Shown piece after piece: positions 28,467 to 37,529 of a DNA stretch of 64,000 bases. The number at the start of each line of letters is the position of its first letter. Position 1 is the first letter of the stretch. The notes beneath the pieces were generated by a model. It worked only from the letters and a program-made list of their open reading frames with translations, did no database searches and was not told the DNA's origin. Origin of the DNA: an uncultured Marinicella sp. (lineage in GTDB: Bacteria; Pseudomonadota; Gammaproteobacteria; Xanthomonadales; Marinicellaceae); the NCBI GenBank assembly GCA_947502925.1, contig CANNBS010000001.1, positions 620,001 to 684,000 of the forward strand. The letters are read 5' to 3'. The position numbers and the translations under genes are program-made.

Positions 28467-29321
28467 TTAAAGGTCATTTCTTAAGATTTTGTCGAGATTA
28501 AAACAGTTGCGCCTCGATTGATTGTGGTTTAACGGTTCACTGCCTTTCGTTCTCGATGTGTCATAAAACCAGGTGCTGCCGGCACCGGCTTGTGAAGAAC
28601 ATTCTAAGAAACCATCAGAGCATGAGTTCAGCCAATTCTGAGTCACTTCAAGACCGACACTTTGGGCATAACCGCCACAATAGGAATCACCATCAAAGGG
28701 TGAGCTTTCCACATCACTACCCACCACATTCCAAAAGCCTTTGGGTAAACTTGGGCGGCCTGAGGTGCCATACAGGTATTGACTGTTGTAGTAAGACATC
28801 CATGAAGTTTGTTGCATTCTTACCGCATCACTTTTATAGCCTAAAATCCAGCCCAAAGCTGATTCAAAAACATTCCCCTGCATTACGGCATTTGCCAGTG
28901 GTGTGCCTTTTGAAGATGGGGCCAGCGCATTGACCCAGCGAATTTTATTGATGATGTTAGGGTAACGTGAATCCCAGGTTGGGTTGGACATAATCCAGCG
29001 CATGACATTGCCGCCATTAGAGTGGGTAATGACCACCATATCTGTGATGTTTTTTTGGTTAATAAAGGTGGTGAGTTGGCCCGCCAGACATCCGGCAGCG
29101 GCACTGTCCCACATGTATTTTTCAAAATTACAGTTAATCACCACATAGTTACTTTGATTGGTTAAACCCTGGCGAATGGAATTTATGTTCGACCAGGTCC
29201 AGTAATCAGATGCGGCATTGGTTTGATGGCCGGTGCCGTGGACAAAAGCCACACCGGTGTTGGCCCATAAGGGCGCTGATAAAAATAACAGGCACAACAG
29301 TACCCCGAATTTGTGTTTCAT
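28467..29321 (-). CDS. Exported alpha/beta-hydrolase (lipase-like)
   Basis: 284-residue secreted or periplasmic serine hydrolase. A signal peptide (about 1-20, ending LWANTG) precedes VAFVHGTGHQTNAASDYW, the oxyanion-hole strand of the alpha/beta fold. The nucleophile elbow is ITHSNGGNVMRWIMS (H-S-N-G-G). NALAPSSKGTPLANAVM follows as in triacylglycerol lipases, where 'SPHRGTP'-like motifs sit. Six or more Cys residues (DSYCGGY, NSCSDGFLECSS, RRNCF) suggest disulfides outside the cytoplasm. The catalytic His is probably in EPLNHNQSRR near the C-terminus. Substrate unknown. It is first gene of a pair with the DUF4785-type gene. Confidence 0.78.
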   Translation of the reverse strand: MKHKFGVLLCLLFLSAPLWANTGVAFVHGTGHQTNAASDYWTWSNINSIRQGLTNQSNYVVINCNFEKYMWDSAAAGCLAGQLTTFINQKNITDMVVITHSNGGNVMRWIMSNPTWDSRYPNIINKIRWVNALAPSSKGTPLANAVMQGNVFESALGWILGYKSDAVRMQQTSWMSYYNSQYLYGTSGRPSLPKGFWNVVGSDVESSPFDGDSYCGGYAQSVGLEVTQNWLNSCSDGFLECSSQAGAGSTWFYDTSRTKGSEPLNHNQSRRNCFNLDKILRNDL

Positions 29322-29546
29322 TGCTTACTCCTCTTTTTAGCATTAATAAACGGCTTTAAGACATAACAATCTGTTTAAAGCGGTTAAAATTTATAGCATA
29401 TTAGAACAAATACTTCAAACGTTCGTTTTAATTTTTGCCAAAAATCTTGCCCTAAGCTATTTAATACAAAAATTCGTTTAATTAATGGGGATTTGTTGTA
29501 AACTATGTGGTTGAATCGATTTTAATACACACCCCTTGGAGTGACT

Positions 29547-30074
29547 ATGAACAAAATAACAAAATTAGCCCTTATTTTATTGATTGCTTTTGCCTTTACG
29601 GCGTGTAAAAAAGACGAGGTTAAACCTGATACGGATACCACAGATACCACAACAGATACAGACGTGGTTGATACCCGTCCGGTTGATGACGGCCCGATTT
29701 GCTGTAACCCTGAAGATTTGGATAATCCGGACAGCCTGTTGTCACAACGTGTGATTTACTTTGATTTTGATCAATCCACGATTCGTTCTGAATTCCGGGA
29801 TTTGATTGCCTTGCATGGTCGTTATTTAAGTGAAAATCCATCGGCACGTATGACCTTAGAAGGCCATGCTGATGAACGTGGTTCACGTGAATATAACCTG
29901 GCATTGGGTGAGCGTCGCGGAAATTCAGTGGCCAATTTATTGCGTGCTGAAGGTGCATCAGGCAGCCAGATTAATGTGGTGAGCTATGGTGAAGAGCGGC
30001 CTGAAGCCACGTGCAGTGATGAGTCTTGTTGGTCACAGAACAGACGTGCTGTGATTGTCTACACTGCCAAGTAA
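29547..30074 (+). CDS. pal: Peptidoglycan-associated lipoprotein Pal
   Basis: Outer-membrane lipoprotein of the Tol-Pal system that binds peptidoglycan. The 175-residue precursor has a signal peptide ending in FAFTAC, with Cys as lipidation site; Phe at -3 is unusual for a lipobox. A Thr/Asp-rich linker (DTDTTDTTTDTDVVD) follows. The OmpA-like domain starts at VIYFDFDQSTIRSEF, with the peptidoglycan-binding motif LEGHADERGSREYNLALGERR and a Cys-containing tail (TCSDESCWSQNRRA). ATG 29547 has GGAG five bases before. It is not preceded by tolB; an exported hydrolase is divergent instead. cpoB follows after a strong terminator. Confidence 0.95.
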   Translation: MNKITKLALILLIAFAFTACKKDEVKPDTDTTDTTTDTDVVDTRPVDDGPICCNPEDLDNPDSLLSQRVIYFDFDQSTIRSEFRDLIALHGRYLSENPSARMTLEGHADERGSREYNLALGERRGNSVANLLRAEGASGSQINVVSYGEERPEATCSDESCWSQNRRAVIVYTAK

Positions 30075-30100
30075 ACTTAACCGTTGGCAAACGGTCTAAA

Positions 30101-30127
30101 AAACCCGACTTCTTGTCGGGTTTTTTT
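30101..30127 (+). terminator. Intrinsic terminator after pal
   Basis: AAACCCGAC, loop TTCTT, GTCGGGTTT with a run of seven T. It is a textbook Rho-independent terminator 27 bp after the pal stop, so cpoB (start 30182) needs read-through or its own promoter. Confidence 0.9.
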
Positions 30128-30181
30128 AATTCTGTGAGACCAGTGTATGAGTCTAACAGTTAAACAAATGAGGAGAACATG

Positions 30182-31054
30182 ATGCGAATAGGTTTAATGA
30201 CAGTTACTATATTAAGCTTGATGAGTTTTACGGCCGGCGCCCAGAATATGTCCATTCAGGAGCGACTGGCGAAGCTGGAACAGCAGTCAGGTGGCGAAGC
30301 CAATGTGGGTGATTTGGTTATTCAGGTACAGCAATTACAATCTCAAATTGCCGAATTACAAGGTCAGATTGAACAACAGGCGCATGAAATCAGTCAGTTA
30401 AAGGAACGGCAAAAAGTGTTGTATGTGGATATGGACAGCCGTTTAACTCAAGTGGAAAAAGCCACGGCCGGGGTTGAGGCGAAACCCAATGAGTTGACCA
30501 CCGACAGTGCCGTCAGTGACCTGGAAACCACAGGCCAAAACAGTCAGGACAGCCCCAATGCACAGGTGGATGAAGTCGAAGTTCGTGATCCCATTGATGC
30601 GGAATTAACAACAGAAACACTTAGTAATGAGTCAGTAACGGCTCAACAGGATGAGGTGGATCCACAAGCGCAAAGTCGCTATCAGCAGGCTTTTAATCAG
30701 CTAAAACAGGGCCGTTTCAGTGAATCAGCGCGGGCTTTTGAGGATTTTATCCAGACCTATCCAAACCATGAACTCACTGACAATGCGTATTATTGGCTGG
30801 GTGAAAGCTATTATGTGACCCGGCAATATCCATTGGCGCTGGCCGCTTTTCAGAATTTAGAGCAACAATTTCCCTTGAGCGCAAAGTTACCCGATGCGCT
30901 ATTAAAAATTGGTTACACCTATCATGAACTGGAAGATTACAGTCAGGCACAAACCGCTCTGATGAAAGTGATTGACAGTTTTCCCAATGATTCAGTGGCT
31001 CGTCTGGCGCAGAACCGAATTAATCTTTTAAAACGTGAAGGTAAAATCAATTGA
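30182..31054 (+). CDS. cpoB: Cell division coordinator CpoB (YbgF)
   Basis: Periplasmic partner of TolA and PBP1B that ties outer-membrane constriction to septal peptidoglycan synthesis. A signal peptide (about 1-20, ending AGAQN) precedes a trimerising coiled coil (about 25-95: LVIQVQQLQSQIAELQGQIEQ). A variable acidic linker of about 65 residues follows, then three TPR motifs (YQQAFNQLKQGRFSESARAF, DNAYYWLGESYYVTRQYPLA, DALLKIGYTYHELEDYSQA). ATG 30182 is six bases after AGGAG. It overlaps the queE start by 4 bp; pal-cpoB-queE-queC is a frequent order in Gammaproteobacteria. Confidence 0.94.
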   Translation: MRIGLMTVTILSLMSFTAGAQNMSIQERLAKLEQQSGGEANVGDLVIQVQQLQSQIAELQGQIEQQAHEISQLKERQKVLYVDMDSRLTQVEKATAGVEAKPNELTTDSAVSDLETTGQNSQDSPNAQVDEVEVRDPIDAELTTETLSNESVTAQQDEVDPQAQSRYQQAFNQLKQGRFSESARAFEDFIQTYPNHELTDNAYYWLGESYYVTRQYPLALAAFQNLEQQFPLSAKLPDALLKIGYTYHELEDYSQAQTALMKVIDSFPNDSVARLAQNRINLLKREGKIN

Positions 31055-31707
31055 CCCCAGACCGCAGTGAACAACTTAAAATCCATGAGATTTTTTATTC
31101 GCTGCAGGGTGAAAGCACCCTCACCGGCTTGCCGACGGTATTTATTCGCTTAACCGGCTGCCCTTTGCGTTGTGTGTGGTGTGACACGGAATATGCTTTT
31201 GGTGGTGGTCAGTGGATGACCTATGATGACATTATGACTGAAGTGGCTCTACATAAGACACCTTATGTCTGTGTCACCGGTGGCGAGCCCCTGGCACAAA
31301 AGCGGGTGCATGGCCTGATGAATCGGTTGATTGATTCAGATTATACGGTGAGCATAGAAACCGCCGGCGCCTTGTCGGTGGCTGAGGTGCATCCTGATGT
31401 CATTAAAATCATTGATCTTAAAGCACCGGGATCGGGTGAAATGATGAAAAATGATTACGCCAATCTGGATTTAGTCAAAGACCAGGATCAGGTTAAATTT
31501 GTAATTGCCGATAAAGAAGATTATCAATGGGCGGTTGATACAGTTATAAAATATAACATAGACCAGCGCTGTCAGGTGCTGTTTTCGCCGGTGGCTGATG
31601 TTATGCCGCCCAAACAATTGGCCGAATGGATCTTACGCGATCATTTGTCGGTTCGTATGCAAATACAACTTCATAAATTACTCTGGGGTGATACGCCCGG
31701 AACCTAA
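31051..31707 (+). CDS. queE: 7-carboxy-7-deazaguanine synthase
   Basis: Radical SAM enzyme that contracts the ring of 6-carboxytetrahydropterin on the way to queuosine. The 218-residue protein begins [16 protein letters not shown] and has the SAM iron-sulfur motif CPLRCVWC (C-x3-C-x2-C) followed by DTEYAF. Later come VTGGEPLAQ (the GGE motif binding SAM) and SIETAGAL. The only usable start before the conserved [11 protein letters not shown] is TTG 31051, which overlaps the cpoB stop. It works with the queC product encoded 14 bp downstream. Confidence 0.94.
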   Translation: MTPDRSEQLKIHEIFYSLQGESTLTGLPTVFIRLTGCPLRCVWCDTEYAFGGGQWMTYDDIMTEVALHKTPYVCVTGGEPLAQKRVHGLMNRLIDSDYTVSIETAGALSVAEVHPDVIKIIDLKAPGSGEMMKNDYANLDLVKDQDQVKFVIADKEDYQWAVDTVIKYNIDQRCQVLFSPVADVMPPKQLAEWILRDHLSVRMQIQLHKLLWGDTPGT

Positions 31708-31721
31708 AAATATTTCAGACC

Positions 31722-32405
31722 ATGACTAAAAAAGCTGTTATTTTATTATCCGGTGGTTTGGACTCTGCCACCGCCTTAGCTGCCGCCCGGGCGGATGGGT
31801 TTACATGTTACACACTGGCTGTCGATTATGGTCAGCGCCATCGGGTTGAACTGATGGCCGCTGAAAAAGTATCCAAAGCCGGTGGTGCCCAATCACACAA
31901 ACAAATTCAGATGGATTTGGCGGCTTTCGGCGGCTCTTCGTTGACCGATGACAGTATGGCGGTTTCAGATTACGATGAAAAATCAACCAACGTACCACTG
32001 ACCTATGTGCCGGCCAGAAACACCATTTTTTTATCCACCGCTTTGGCTTATGCCGAAGTGGTGGGCGCTGAAGCTCTTTACATCGGTGTTACAGCGGTTG
32101 ATTATTCCGGCTATCCGGATTGTCGGCAGGAATTTATTGATGCTTTTGAACGCCTGGCCAATCTGGCCACCGTGGCCGCTGTTGAAGAAGGGCGATTACT
32201 GAAAGTAAAAACCCCTTTAATCAATTTAAGTAAAGCCGAAATCATTCAATTGGGTACGAAATTGGGTGTGGATTACGCGTTAACAGTGAGTTGTTATCAG
32301 GCCGATGACGAGGGTCGCGCCTGCGGGCGCTGTGACGCCTGCTACCATCGTAAAATGGGCTTTCAACAAGCCGACATTGAAGATCCGACCAACTATCAAT
32401 CTTAG
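31722..32405 (+). CDS. queC: 7-cyano-7-deazaguanine synthase
   Basis: Converts 7-carboxy-7-deazaguanine to preQ0 with ATP and ammonia. The 227-residue protein has the PP-loop [12 protein letters not shown] (about residues 8-19), [12 protein letters not shown] and [10 protein letters not shown], as expected. The C-terminal zinc-binding cysteines are in [22 protein letters not shown] (four Cys). The pair with queE gives the last two steps to preQ0; queD and folE are not in the window. Confidence 0.96.
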   Translation: MTKKAVILLSGGLDSATALAAARADGFTCYTLAVDYGQRHRVELMAAEKVSKAGGAQSHKQIQMDLAAFGGSSLTDDSMAVSDYDEKSTNVPLTYVPARNTIFLSTALAYAEVVGAEALYIGVTAVDYSGYPDCRQEFIDAFERLANLATVAAVEEGRLLKVKTPLINLSKAEIIQLGTKLGVDYALTVSCYQADDEGRACGRCDACYHRKMGFQQADIEDPTNYQS

Positions 32406-32485
32406 TTATAACGGATTTGTATAAAATTATTTTGATTAGTCTGGATTGTGGTAGGATTTAATATCTTTCATGTTTGAATCCAAAT

Positions 32486-35005
32486 ATGCAAACTGAACCA
32501 TTTGATGTTAATGATTTTTACAGTCAGTTAAAAGCCATCAGCCAAGCTGATAAATCTGACAGACAAGAACTAATCGAACAATTTAAACAGAAGTACCCGC
32601 ATAAACTTGAATGGCTGGAGGCGCTGCCACGGAATGAACATTCTTCCATAGATGTTGGTATTATGCCTGAGATTCCGGGTTATAAACTTATTAAGCTCAT
32701 TGGCAGCGGTGCCAATGGTCGGGTGTTTTTGGCCACCGACCAATCAGGTCAGCAATGTGCCGTTAAGATTCCCAATATGTGGCTTACAGATGATCAGTTA
32801 ATCCGCTTTCACCACGAAGTTCGGGTTTTATCACGATTAGATCATCCCAGCATCGCCAGGGTTAAAGATTTCGGTGAATTTGTCGTGGCCGATCAAAAAC
32901 TACCCTTTCTGGTTATGGAATATATTTCAGGCACCGCCATTGATGAATATATCCAGCAACAGGCTTTAAACCATTCGGCCATTGTGGAAATAATTTCAGC
33001 CGTATTGGAAGCACTTAAGTATGCACACCAAAAAAGTGTCATTCATCGCGACATTAAACCGGATAATATTCTGGTTAATGAACAGGGGCGGCCAATTTTA
33101 CTGGATTTCGGGATTGCCACCTTAGGCGATGAGGCCACCCAAATGCTCACCCAACTTACCGGAACTGGAGATATTGTCGGTACCCTGGGGTATATGAGTC
33201 CAGAGCAAATAACCGGCAATGATAAAAGTGATTTGCGCAGCGATATCTATGCCATGGGCGTGGTGTTGTACCAGCTACTCAGTGGCCGTTTGCCTATCGA
33301 AGTAGAAGCCAGTCAGTTCTTTTCGGCCGTTCACGACATCATTAACCAGACACCCAAGTCTTTGGTCAGCATTAATGAAAAAATAGATGACGGTCTGGCG
33401 GCCATCGTTCATCATGCTATAGAAAAAACCCCCCAACAACGCTACCAGTCCGTTTCTGAGTTGATTAACGACCTGAAAGCCTGGTTGAATCATGAACCTT
33501 TATCGGTGGCCAATTTATCCAAGTGGTATTGGCTCAAACAAGCGGCACGAAAAAACAAAGCCCTGGTCACCGGTACAGCACTGGCCTTTATCGGTTTATT
33601 AACCGGCCTGGTTTTTGCGGTCTCATTTGCCTTTAAAGAACAACAAGCCCGGGCTTATGCTGAACAAAAAGCAGAAAGCAATCGTCAAGTGGTGGCCTTT
33701 GTAAATGATTTATTCCTCAATGCGAATCCGGGTCACACACTGGGTGAAACCCTGACAGTAAAACAGGTGTTGCAAGGCAGTCGATACGACATTAATCACT
33801 CGTTGTCTTCTGAGCCTATGGTGGCGGCACAAATCAGGCTTATTTTAGGCAACGCCTACGAATCACTTGATATGATTAACGAGGCCATGCAACATTATAA
33901 TAAAGGTATTGAACTGGTGCCTAAAGATGAACTACTTTATTTCCAGTTAGGCGCTCAACAAGTCGTGGTTTTGGGACGAGCCAGCCAGCCCCAAAAGCAA
34001 TTAGCCGCCATTAATCAGTATAGCCGTGAACTAAATGATTATCTTAAAAAGGGCGTTAACGAATATGAAGCGAACCAGTTAATCAATCGGTTGAATATCG
34101 AAAAGGCGGGCCACTATGCAGTTATTTCTCAATACGAAAAAGCTCTGGCTGTTCTTAATCAATTGATTGAGAGTCCTTATAACTCAACCCAAATGAAGAT
34201 ATCGATTGAAAAAAATATCGGTTATATTGAGCGAAATACAGGCCAATTTCAGCTGGCTGAAAAGCGATTTGAAAGTCTGGTAAATGACACCTCTGACACA
34301 TTGGGATTATTACATCCTATCACCTTAGATTTACAACAGGAATTGGCACTCACCTTGCGTATGCAGAACCGCATCGATGAGGCTTTGAAACTGTATGATC
34401 AAGTGGTGAAGGGTATGGAAAAAAACTATGGTGAAGATAGCATATCTACACTACTGGCTAACATTAATAAAGCCACTGCGTTCATGTATGCCGGAGACTT
34501 TGAGCAAGCGGACAGCATGACAAGTTCGTTGTTGCCGGCCATGATAGAACAAGCCGGTTCCAGCCACCGTTACACAGTTATTTTGAGAAATATTCGAGCC
34601 GGTGCTTTACAGAATGTGGGTAAATTAGACGACGCATTGCGCTTATATCAAGAGGCCTTAGACATTGATAAAGAATCGGCTGAACCCGATGTGCATAACC
34701 AAATTAATTTTGCCCATAACATGGCCACCATTTATTATAAGCAACAGCGATATGACCGGGTTAGTAAAATATATCATCGTATCCATCCACAATGTCAGGA
34801 AGTATTGGGCGCGGATCAGCCGCTTTGTGTTATCGTGGCAGATGCGTTTGCCGCTGTTGCCATTGAATTGGGTCATATTGAGCAAGCAGAGGAGCTGCTG
34901 GCATACTCAAATCCGGCATTGGTTAAAATTTTTGGAGAAAATCATCCGCGGGTAAAATCTTCCAATGAAAGAAAGGCGCTGTTAACCGAAGCCACAGCGC
35001 CTTAA
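32486..35005 (+). CDS. Membrane serine/threonine protein kinase with TPR domain
   Basis: About 839 residues. A short N-terminal region (1-60) is followed by a Hanks-type kinase domain (about 65-335): glycine loop GSGANGRVF (about 73-81), the Lys in CAVKIP, the catalytic loop HRDIKPDN with Asp189, DFG, and GTLGYMSPEQ in the activation segment. A membrane helix lies at about 358-383, and a large C-terminal domain of TPR-like repeats fills about 400-839 (e.g. RNTGQFQLAEKRFESL, FAHNMATIYYKQQRYDRVSK). The kinase faces the cytoplasm and the TPR region the periplasm. ATG 32486 is used; TTG 32474 would add four residues. No phosphatase or FHA gene adjoins. Targets unknown. Confidence 0.9.
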   Translation: MQTEPFDVNDFYSQLKAISQADKSDRQELIEQFKQKYPHKLEWLEALPRNEHSSIDVGIMPEIPGYKLIKLIGSGANGRVFLATDQSGQQCAVKIPNMWLTDDQLIRFHHEVRVLSRLDHPSIARVKDFGEFVVADQKLPFLVMEYISGTAIDEYIQQQALNHSAIVEIISAVLEALKYAHQKSVIHRDIKPDNILVNEQGRPILLDFGIATLGDEATQMLTQLTGTGDIVGTLGYMSPEQITGNDKSDLRSDIYAMGVVLYQLLSGRLPIEVEASQFFSAVHDIINQTPKSLVSINEKIDDGLAAIVHHAIEKTPQQRYQSVSELINDLKAWLNHEPLSVANLSKWYWLKQAARKNKALVTGTALAFIGLLTGLVFAVSFAFKEQQARAYAEQKAESNRQVVAFVNDLFLNANPGHTLGETLTVKQVLQGSRYDINHSLSSEPMVAAQIRLILGNAYESLDMINEAMQHYNKGIELVPKDELLYFQLGAQQVVVLGRASQPQKQLAAINQYSRELNDYLKKGVNEYEANQLINRLNIEKAGHYAVISQYEKALAVLNQLIESPYNSTQMKISIEKNIGYIERNTGQFQLAEKRFESLVNDTSDTLGLLHPITLDLQQELALTLRMQNRIDEALKLYDQVVKGMEKNYGEDSISTLLANINKATAFMYAGDFEQADSMTSSLLPAMIEQAGSSHRYTVILRNIRAGALQNVGKLDDALRLYQEALDIDKESAEPDVHNQINFAHNMATIYYKQQRYDRVSKIYHRIHPQCQEVLGADQPLCVIVADAFAAVAIELGHIEQAEELLAYSNPALVKIFGENHPRVKSSNERKALLTEATAP

Positions 35006-35028
35006 TCTCTTCCTTGATGAGGTTCTGA

Positions 35029-37074
35029 CTACTTACTTAAATTACCGCAATCTGTATCCTTTAAAATACTCAGTTGCACCAGGTTCATGGTGCCGCTGTC
35101 TAAGCCGCTATCACTTAAATCATAGTCAACTTCAGCGGTGCGACACTTGTCCCAGGTCATATTAAGTTGTCCGCGTGTTGTCGCCTGGCTGGTTCCGGAT
35201 AAAAAATCAGCGCCTGAAAAGCTTTTCAGTTCATTCACAACAAGCGTTTGGCCATTGACTTCGGCGACACCGGTTAAGGTTAAAGGCTGGCCTTGATCAT
35301 AAGTGTACCAGCTGACATGGGCTTTGCTTTGACCATCGTCATTAAACATGACCAGGCTGAAGCCTTCACCATTGCGACTGGGGTCAAACCAGGAGCCGGA
35401 GATACCGTTGGGTAGCACTTTGGTGGTGTTCGCACATTCGTTGCCAGCCACTTCGACACTTTTTGACAGCGTGTAGCTGCTGGTGCTGATGCCGTTTAAA
35501 TCAACCAGTAATTCAGCTTGGTTACAGGCTGACAGCGTCATCATAGCCGTGCCAACTTGTTCAATCTGGACATCGCTTGGGTCAAAGTCTTGGCCAAAGT
35601 CAGCACCACTGGCACGACCAACGCCGATATCAATGATGTTGTCATTAAAATCACCATAGCCAAATAACCACAAGTCGTCACCATTATGATTGACCTGAGC
35701 ATACATCACCACCCGATCATCATTAAGAATTTCAATACTGACACCCTGGTTGTTGACTCCATCCACTGTCCAGAATCCGGTGGTTTTTGCATTTACTTGT
35801 GGTGTGTCGACTGGCGAGCCGTTCGCTACACGTTGGTAATGAGCCAATTCAGTGATGCCATTATCAATGGTTCCGCCACTGTTATCACTGACCAATAAAT
35901 CGGTTTCATTAAAAATTAAGTTGGCTGAAAATTGGTCATCACCGGTGTCAGGGTCCAATGTTTCAAGTTTTTGAACCTGGTTAAACAGGCCTTGGTTATC
36001 AGTCTCATAATAATACACTGCGCCGACATTAAAGCCACCCTGTTGACCAGTGTTGGTGCCACCGGTGGCACCAACGACGAGTTCTCCAGGTCGTAATTCA
36101 AGCCGGATACCAAACTGGTCATTAAAGGCACTGTCGTCGGGTTGAATAAATTGTTTTTCCTGCCATTGACCACCGGATTTCTCGTAAATTACGGCAGCAC
36201 CGTAACCGCCGGCTTGAACCGCACCAACAGCCATCATATCGTCAACAATACTAATTTGGTTGCCGAGGTTGGTGTTACGTGTGTCGTTTATTGTTTGACT
36301 TAATGCCCAGTTACCACCTTGTTTATCGTAGACATAAATACGCCCCGGTTGCGTTAAAGCTTGCTCTCCCCAGGCGCCGACCACAATTTGATTGTTTTCA
36401 ATATCAAAGTCCTGGCCAAATAAATGGAAATTTTCAGTCAGTTTTTGGGTTTGGCTAAAACCGCTGCCATTATCTTCAAAAATATAAACACCGGTACTGA
36501 CAACAAACGAAAAACCATAAATAGTATCGTATTCATGGGCATGGATTAAAAGCACATCATCTTCCAATACCAGCTGAAAACCCATGCCACGACCACCGCC
36601 AAGATCATCAGCTTGCAAGGTCTCATCAAGAACCCAATTGCCATTTTCAAAGTGTGTGATAAAAACCCTTGAATCTGCATCGGAGCCACCGCCCGGGCGC
36701 CCCATGCCGGCCCGAACACCCGCCGGCATACCAATGGCTAAACGACCGTTATCATAAGCAAGTCCGTAACCGAAGCCATCACCTTTAACACAACTACCGG
36801 TTAAATCTTCTGCAGTGAGTCGGGCTATTTCCAGGTATTGACCATTGACCTTTTCATAGGTAATGATTTCTCCACAGGCATCAGGCGGGGTATTGCCCGC
36901 AGTCAAGCCGCCTGAAAAAGTTCTGGGCCAGCCAACCACCAGATAGTCGCCGGCGAATACCATACCGGCGCCAAAGTCACCCTCAATGGCATCGACAGGA
37001 GCCATATCCTCTACAAAATCCCAGGGTTGAGCGAACAGTGAACTGCTCAGTAAAAGTAAAAATAGATATTTCAT
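35029..37074 (-). CDS. Exported FG-GAP-like protein with two C-terminal WYTYD modules
   Basis: 681-residue secreted protein. A signal peptide (about 1-15, ending LFAQ) precedes seven or so FG-GAP/integrin-like blades (GDFGAGMVFAGDYLVVG, GDGFGYGLAYDNGRLAIG, FNDQFGIRLELRPGELVVGA, and others) that should close a beta-propeller over about residues 20-420. The C-terminus holds two copies of a roughly 95-residue module: a divergent one (GFWTVDGVNNQG ... FDPSDVQIEQVG, plus 35491-35785) and a typical one (GSWFDPSRNGEG ... VSWYTYDQG, plus 35110-35412). ATG 37074 is preferred over the upstream TTG. Function unknown; surface-binding or matrix role is inference. The module recurs in two other exported proteins of the window. 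Confidence 0.78.
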   Translation of the reverse strand: MKYLFLLLLSSSLFAQPWDFVEDMAPVDAIEGDFGAGMVFAGDYLVVGWPRTFSGGLTAGNTPPDACGEIITYEKVNGQYLEIARLTAEDLTGSCVKGDGFGYGLAYDNGRLAIGMPAGVRAGMGRPGGGSDADSRVFITHFENGNWVLDETLQADDLGGGRGMGFQLVLEDDVLLIHAHEYDTIYGFSFVVSTGVYIFEDNGSGFSQTQKLTENFHLFGQDFDIENNQIVVGAWGEQALTQPGRIYVYDKQGGNWALSQTINDTRNTNLGNQISIVDDMMAVGAVQAGGYGAAVIYEKSGGQWQEKQFIQPDDSAFNDQFGIRLELRPGELVVGATGGTNTGQQGGFNVGAVYYYETDNQGLFNQVQKLETLDPDTGDDQFSANLIFNETDLLVSDNSGGTIDNGITELAHYQRVANGSPVDTPQVNAKTTGFWTVDGVNNQGVSIEILNDDRVVMYAQVNHNGDDLWLFGYGDFNDNIIDIGVGRASGADFGQDFDPSDVQIEQVGTAMMTLSACNQAELLVDLNGISTSSYTLSKSVEVAGNECANTTKVLPNGISGSWFDPSRNGEGFSLVMFNDDGQSKAHVSWYTYDQGQPLTLTGVAEVNGQTLVVNELKSFSGADFLSGTSQATTRGQLNMTWDKCRTAEVDYDLSDSGLDSGTMNLVQLSILKDTDCGNLSK

Positions 37075-37086
37075 TGTTTGTTCCAA

Positions 37087-37529
37087 AATTGAATGGTGAT
37101 ACTTTACGGATACAAATGGCTTATTGGCACCCCCAACTTTGGGGGTGCAAGCCAGAATGGGTGTTAGGATATATTCACTACAGGCTTTGAAAGAGCCAGA
37201 TCATATTAGATTTTTTGCAGTTGTGCATCATGCCAGCAATATATTCCTGATTTTAAGGCACGAGCTATGCAAGGGGTTTCACAGTGATGAAATAATATGA
37301 AACTGGTGAGAGGCCGTTGTCGTTATTTTAGAGTTCCGGGAAGCAAAACCGCGCCTTGTTCGACCGAAAATGGTTGAGTCCCTTAGTGAAAAATAGCATA
37401 ATATGGCGCAATTTGTGACATAAAAGCAGTGGCTTTTGGTCTTTAAGTCATACTCACTAACGAGTATAGGGCTGGGGGAAATGGTCGTTTAACAAGAGCC
37501 ACGACTTATTTATTAACATCAGGACAGAC
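37087..37529. other. Intergenic region between exported protein and antiporter operon
   Basis: This 443-bp divergent region holds no plausible gene. It contains a perfect GC-rich palindrome (37127-37148) and a second dyad, ATACTC-N6-GAGTAT (37450-37467), about 60 bp before mnhE. A wider GTTTCA/TGAAAC inverted pair lies around 37276-37303. SD AGGA precedes the mnhE ATG. I could not assign confident -35/-10 pairs, and I recognise no sodium- or pH-riboswitch in it. Confidence 0.6.
37127..37148. repeat. Perfect palindrome upstream of the FG-GAP gene
   Basis: GCACCCCC, loop AACTTT, GGGGGTGC (the A-T pairs can extend the stem to 10 bp). It lies 53 bp upstream of the minus-strand start at 37074. 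There is no T run on either side, so an operator is more likely than a terminator. Confidence 0.5.

Noticed and set aside
32470-32496. ATG 32470 as start of the Ser/Thr kinase
   Set aside because: That ATG is in another frame and meets a stop after eight codons; the kinase frame opens at TTG 32474 or ATG 32486.
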